Assembly: GCF_013248905.1 (NCBI RefSeq)
Contig: NZ_JABRVS010000001.1
Coordinates: forward strand, 3,968,001 to 4,032,000
Direction of reading: 5' to 3'
Length of the DNA stretch: 64,000 bases
From: Shewanella sp. VB17
GTDB lineage: Bacteria > Pseudomonadota > Gammaproteobacteria > Enterobacterales > Shewanellaceae
Of the stretch, positions 60,734 through 64,000 are shown one piece after another (position 1 is the stretch's first letter; every line of letters begins with the position of its first letter). Below the pieces are notes generated by a model that saw only the letters and a list, made by a program, of their open reading frames with translations, ran no database searches and was not told where the DNA came from. Position numbers and translations under genes: made by a program.

Positions 60734-63700
60734 TCACTGAGATGGATGCTGTGCCGCTATTGCTTCAGCAAGTTTGGCTTCGACAAATCCAGGGGAATGA
60801 GTATTACCAGAGATTAAACGGTACATAGCAGGAATAACCAACAAAGTCACAAACGTAGCAAATGCCATTCCAAAAAAGACCACTGTCCCTACCGCAATAC
60901 GACTCTCAGACCCCGCTCCCGTTGACAAAATCAAAGGCACAGCACCTACTAATGTCGTGAATGCCGTCATTAAGATAGGGCGTAACCGACGGGCTGATGC
61001 ATCAATAATGGCCTGCTCAAGTTCGGTGCCTCTGTCCCTTAATTGATTGGCAAATTCAACAATCAAAATACCATTTTTAGTCACCATACCAATCAGCATA
61101 ATCATGCCAATTTGACTATAAATATTCAGCCCTTGACCTGTTAAATAGAGACCAAGAAACCCACCCAATACCCCCATAGGAACAGTAAACATCACCACCA
61201 TGGGATTAATAAAGCTCTCAAATTGTGCGGCGAGCACCAAATAAGCCACCAACAAAGCTAAACCAAATACCATTAACACGCTACTTTGGTTTTCTTTAAA
61301 ATCTTTTGATTCTCCAGTATAACTCACTGAAATATCACTAGGTAATATCTCAATAGCCTTAGCATCTAAGAAATTAAGCGCTTCACCTAGAGTATATCCT
61401 TCCACTAAGTTTGCTGCCAAAGTGATGGATTTTTGCTTATTGGTATGGCTAAGCTTATTGGCAGAAGCCACTTCTTCGGTATGAGTGACTGAATCCAATG
61501 TGATAAGCTCACCTTTGGCTGAACGCATATAAATCTGGCTTAAGTCGGCCACACTATTAAAATTATCTTCATCACCTCTTAGGTAAACATCGTATTCCTC
61601 ACCGCGCTCAACAAACGTCGTCTCTTTACGGCCACCTAACATTACCTCTAAAGTTTCAGATATCTCAGCTACGCTGATCCCAAGCTCTGCTGCACGTTCG
61701 CGATTAACACTGACAACTAACTCTGGTGTCGTTTCAGCGTAATCAAGATCCACCCCTGTTAGCATAGGACTAAGAATCGCTTCCTCTTGCAGCACCTCAG
61801 CCCACTTAAACAGCTCGGTATAATCAGAGCCACCAATCACAAACTGCACCGGCTCGCTCGACTGCCCTCTAAAACCAGGTAACATAGGGCGCACCATCAC
61901 ATCTGGGATATCTTGCAATGCTTTACCAACCACACCTAATGCTTGCTGAGCATTGATGTTTCTGTCTTCCCAGCTTTCAAGTTGCATGATCACAAAGCCT
62001 GTCTGATCGCCTGCATTACCACCAAAAGCTGGAGCCTCAATACTAAAAGACTTAATCACACCTTGACCTAACAATGGGATCAACCTCTGTTCGACAATAT
62101 TCATATTTGCGTTCATGCGATTATAACTGGTACCTTCCGCTCCCTTAACAAACGCAAAAATAACCCCGCGATCTTCTTGTGGGGCTAACTGAGACGGGAC
62201 ATTTTGCATCAGCAGTCCACTGCCTAGCATACACAACATAATAATAAAGGGGGCTGCGACACGAAAACGCATCACCTTAACCAGCACCATACGATACACC
62301 TTGTCCAATCGTTCAAACTGTTGATTTATCCACAAATTAAAACAGTTAGGTTTTACATTGGCTTTAAGTAATTTACTGCTCAGCACTGGCGTTAAGGTTA
62401 AGGCGATAATTGATGAGAAAATCACTGACATAGCCAACATCACCGAAAATTCGGTAAATAATCGTCCAACCATACCCTCCATAAACGAGATAGGTAAAAA
62501 CACCATCACTAATACAGCCGTTGTGGCTACCACTGCAAAGCCAACTTCACGGGTACCTTTATAGGCAGCCAGCAATGGTCCCTCTCCTTTCTCCAAATGA
62601 TGAAAGATATTTTCCACCACCACAATGGCATCATCGACCACGAGACCAATTGATAAAATAAGCGCCATTAACGTTAGTAAATTGATGGAAAAACCGAAAA
62701 TATTGGCGGCAATAAAAGCTGAAATAAGAGAAACTGGTACCGTCACAGCAGGAATCAGCGTAGCCCTCACCTGCCCGATAAAAATGTACAGCACCAGCAC
62801 AACTAATCCACCAGTAATAAACAAGGTGTTATAGACTTCAGTAATTGAGCGGTCGATAAACACAGTCGAATCATAATCAACGACGAGTTGTGTACCTTCA
62901 GGCAAAAATTGTTGAATACGATTAACTTCTTCGTGAGCCGCTTTAGCGACAAGTAAAGGGTTAGCATCAGACTGAGCGATAATGCCTAAACTCAAATTAA
63001 GCTCACCATTACTCTTAAACGTGGAATTTTCGTTCTCTGCCCCAATAAACACCGAAGCAATATCTTTAAGGTAAACAGGCGTTCCATCGCTCGCAGTTTT
63101 CACCACTAAATAATCAAAATCTTCAGGATTTTGGTACAAACGTGCAGTACGAACGGTCATGACTGTGGTATCGTTGCGTACTTCTCCACCAGGTGTTTCC
63201 ACATTTTCTTTATTTAAACTCGCAATGATGTCTGCCGTCGTTACGTTTCGGCCTGCCATTAGCTCTGGTTTGAGCTGGACATACATCACCTTGTATAAAC
63301 CACCAGAGATGTTCACTGAACTCACACCAGTAATCAGGCTGAACCTATCTTCTAATACTCGTTGGGCATAATCAGTCAGCTGAGTCCTGTCCATCACGGA
63401 AGAACTTAAATTAATATAGAGTGAAGGCTCTCCAGAACCATTATCTTTAGAGACAATCGGATCGTCAGCTTCATCAGGAAGCCGACGCTGAGCTCTGGCA
63501 ACCGCGTCGCGAACATCGCTCACTCCTTCAGTCAAATCCCAATCAAGGGTGAACGTAATCGTGATGTTCGACATACCGTTACGAGTCACTGAAGTTATCT
63601 CATCGATGCCACTTATCCCAGTGAGTTCATCTTCTAACACTTTGGTAATTTGACTCTCCATGATGGTTGCTGAAGCCCCCTCATAATTGGTCATAATCGT

Positions 63701-63835
63701 TACCACAGGACTTTCAATGTCCGGCATCTCACGGACAGCAAGCTTGGAGAATGAAACTAAACCAAATACACACAGCAGTAGACTTAACACAATAGCAACA
63801 ACAGGACGTTTAACCGAAATATCAGAGAGTAACAT
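60734..63835 (-). CDS. RND-family multidrug efflux transporter permease (AcrB/HAE1 type)
   Basis: The 1033-residue inner-membrane pump has the RND layout: helix 1 (RPVVAIVLSLLLCVFGLVSF), a first periplasmic loop, the TM4 proton-relay motif LSIGLVVDDAIVVVENI with two Asp, and a mirrored second half ending with GIMTKNGILIVEFANQ-type TM10 (MVTKNGILIVEFANQLRDRG, Lys and Asn present). It exports drugs or other amphiphiles through a TolC-type channel with the adaptor encoded just upstream. The ATG overlaps the adaptor stop by one base. It resembles the MexK/VexK-like subgroup more than AcrB itself. Substrates unknown. Confidence 0.93.
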   Translation of the reverse strand: MLLSDISVKRPVVAIVLSLLLCVFGLVSFSKLAVREMPDIESPVVTIMTNYEGASATIMESQITKVLEDELTGISGIDEITSVTRNGMSNITITFTLDWDLTEGVSDVRDAVARAQRRLPDEADDPIVSKDNGSGEPSLYINLSSSVMDRTQLTDYAQRVLEDRFSLITGVSSVNISGGLYKVMYVQLKPELMAGRNVTTADIIASLNKENVETPGGEVRNDTTVMTVRTARLYQNPEDFDYLVVKTASDGTPVYLKDIASVFIGAENENSTFKSNGELNLSLGIIAQSDANPLLVAKAAHEEVNRIQQFLPEGTQLVVDYDSTVFIDRSITEVYNTLFITGGLVVLVLYIFIGQVRATLIPAVTVPVSLISAFIAANIFGFSINLLTLMALILSIGLVVDDAIVVVENIFHHLEKGEGPLLAAYKGTREVGFAVVATTAVLVMVFLPISFMEGMVGRLFTEFSVMLAMSVIFSSIIALTLTPVLSSKLLKANVKPNCFNLWINQQFERLDKVYRMVLVKVMRFRVAAPFIIMLCMLGSGLLMQNVPSQLAPQEDRGVIFAFVKGAEGTSYNRMNANMNIVEQRLIPLLGQGVIKSFSIEAPAFGGNAGDQTGFVIMQLESWEDRNINAQQALGVVGKALQDIPDVMVRPMLPGFRGQSSEPVQFVIGGSDYTELFKWAEVLQEEAILSPMLTGVDLDYAETTPELVVSVNRERAAELGISVAEISETLEVMLGGRKETTFVERGEEYDVYLRGDEDNFNSVADLSQIYMRSAKGELITLDSVTHTEEVASANKLSHTNKQKSITLAANLVEGYTLGEALNFLDAKAIEILPSDISVSYTGESKDFKENQSSVLMVFGLALLVAYLVLAAQFESFINPMVVMFTVPMGVLGGFLGLYLTGQGLNIYSQIGMIMLIGMVTKNGILIVEFANQLRDRGTELEQAIIDASARRLRPILMTAFTTLVGAVPLILSTGAGSESRIAVGTVVFFGMAFATFVTLLVIPAMYRLISGNTHSPGFVEAKLAEAIAAQHPSQ

Positions 63836-64000
63836 TAACTTTCATCTCCCTTATCCCCAATTATTTTGGTCTTCATCCTCTCTGTATTCATCACTGAAAG
63901 ATCATTAACTTTAAGACCATCACGCATATTAACCAATCCTTGAACCACGATCTTCTGCCCCACATCGACACCTTCAGAGATCACCACTTCATCTTTAATT
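63835..64000 (-). CDS. RND periplasmic adaptor subunit (partial, C-terminal 54 residues)
   Basis: The minus strand is open from the window edge to the stop at 63835. It reads VVISEGVDVGQKIVVQGLVN then MRDGLKVNDLSVMN, the end of the membrane-proximal domain of MexA/AcrA-type adaptors (the GLxxLRDGxxV pattern). It overlaps the pump gene by one base (TAATG), so the two are translationally coupled. The rest lies outside the window. Confidence 0.9.
   Translation of the reverse strand, partial: IKDEVVISEGVDVGQKIVVQGLVNMRDGLKVNDLSVMNTERMKTKIIGDKGDES

Overview
The window looks like a chromosome segment of a marine gammaproteobacterium, most likely Shewanella. The main evidence is the block nrdR-ribD-ribE-ribBA ... 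ribH-nusB-thiL-pgpA next to glyA and ettA, with Shewanella-like protein sequences, moderate-to-low GC content and many small insertion elements. The organism call is inference from gene order and protein style. There are no rRNA, tRNA or CRISPR arrays.

Region 1 (1-8.95 kb) is a peptide natural-product (RiPP) locus. It has a peptidase-containing ABC exporter (C39 type, cut by the window edge), its HlyD-type adaptor, a GlxA/AraC-type regulator, three short double-glycine precursor peptides missed by length-filtered gene finding (2798-2959, 4526-4678, 8614-8772), and two paralogous radical SAM maturases facing each other. The two precursor + radical SAM cassettes form an imperfect inverted duplication. 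A 53-bp near-perfect inverted repeat and 21-bp-period direct repeats lie at matching distances upstream of precursors A2 and A3. The centre of the palindrome holds debris: a 5'-truncated cupin gene and IS256-type transposase remnants. This is the best candidate in the window for an undescribed system.

Region 2 (8.95-12.5 kb) is an insertion-sequence pile-up: an IS30 fragment, an IS4-family transposase split by a nested IS200 element, and an IS5-family element. Region 3 (12.5-18.7 kb) is accessory: a secreted protein with an internal 33-residue duplication, a toxin-like protein ending in a beta/gamma-crystallin domain, a trypsin-like protease, an alpha/beta hydrolase, and about 2.2 copies of a 285-bp structured tandem repeat.

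Region 4 (18.7-39.3 kb) is mostly metabolic and regulatory: PaiB-like protein, GNAT enzymes, a MocR regulator, a PLP dehydratase / ornithine-cyclodeaminase-like / YheO-like operon, a LysR regulator with a divergent AhpD-like protein, a Fur-boxed TonB receptor, a DJ-1/PfpI gene broken by a MITE, an MFS exporter, a Crp-like regulator, a secreted catalase, an ankyrin protein, a secreted endonuclease I and D-serine dehydratase.

Region 5 (39.6-48.2 kb) is a putative toxin island: two exported ADP-ribosyltransferase-like proteins of different subfamilies flank an 862-residue exported protein of unknown function. One toxin gene carries a C8 tract in its export-signal region. A repeat-bearing lipoprotein follows.

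Region 6 (48.3-64 kb) is conserved core: pgpA, thiL, nusB, ribH, then two interposed genes (a periplasmic solute-binding-like protein and an outer-membrane barrel), ribBA, ribE, ribD, nrdR, glyA, ettA, and an RND efflux pump whose adaptor gene runs off the right edge.
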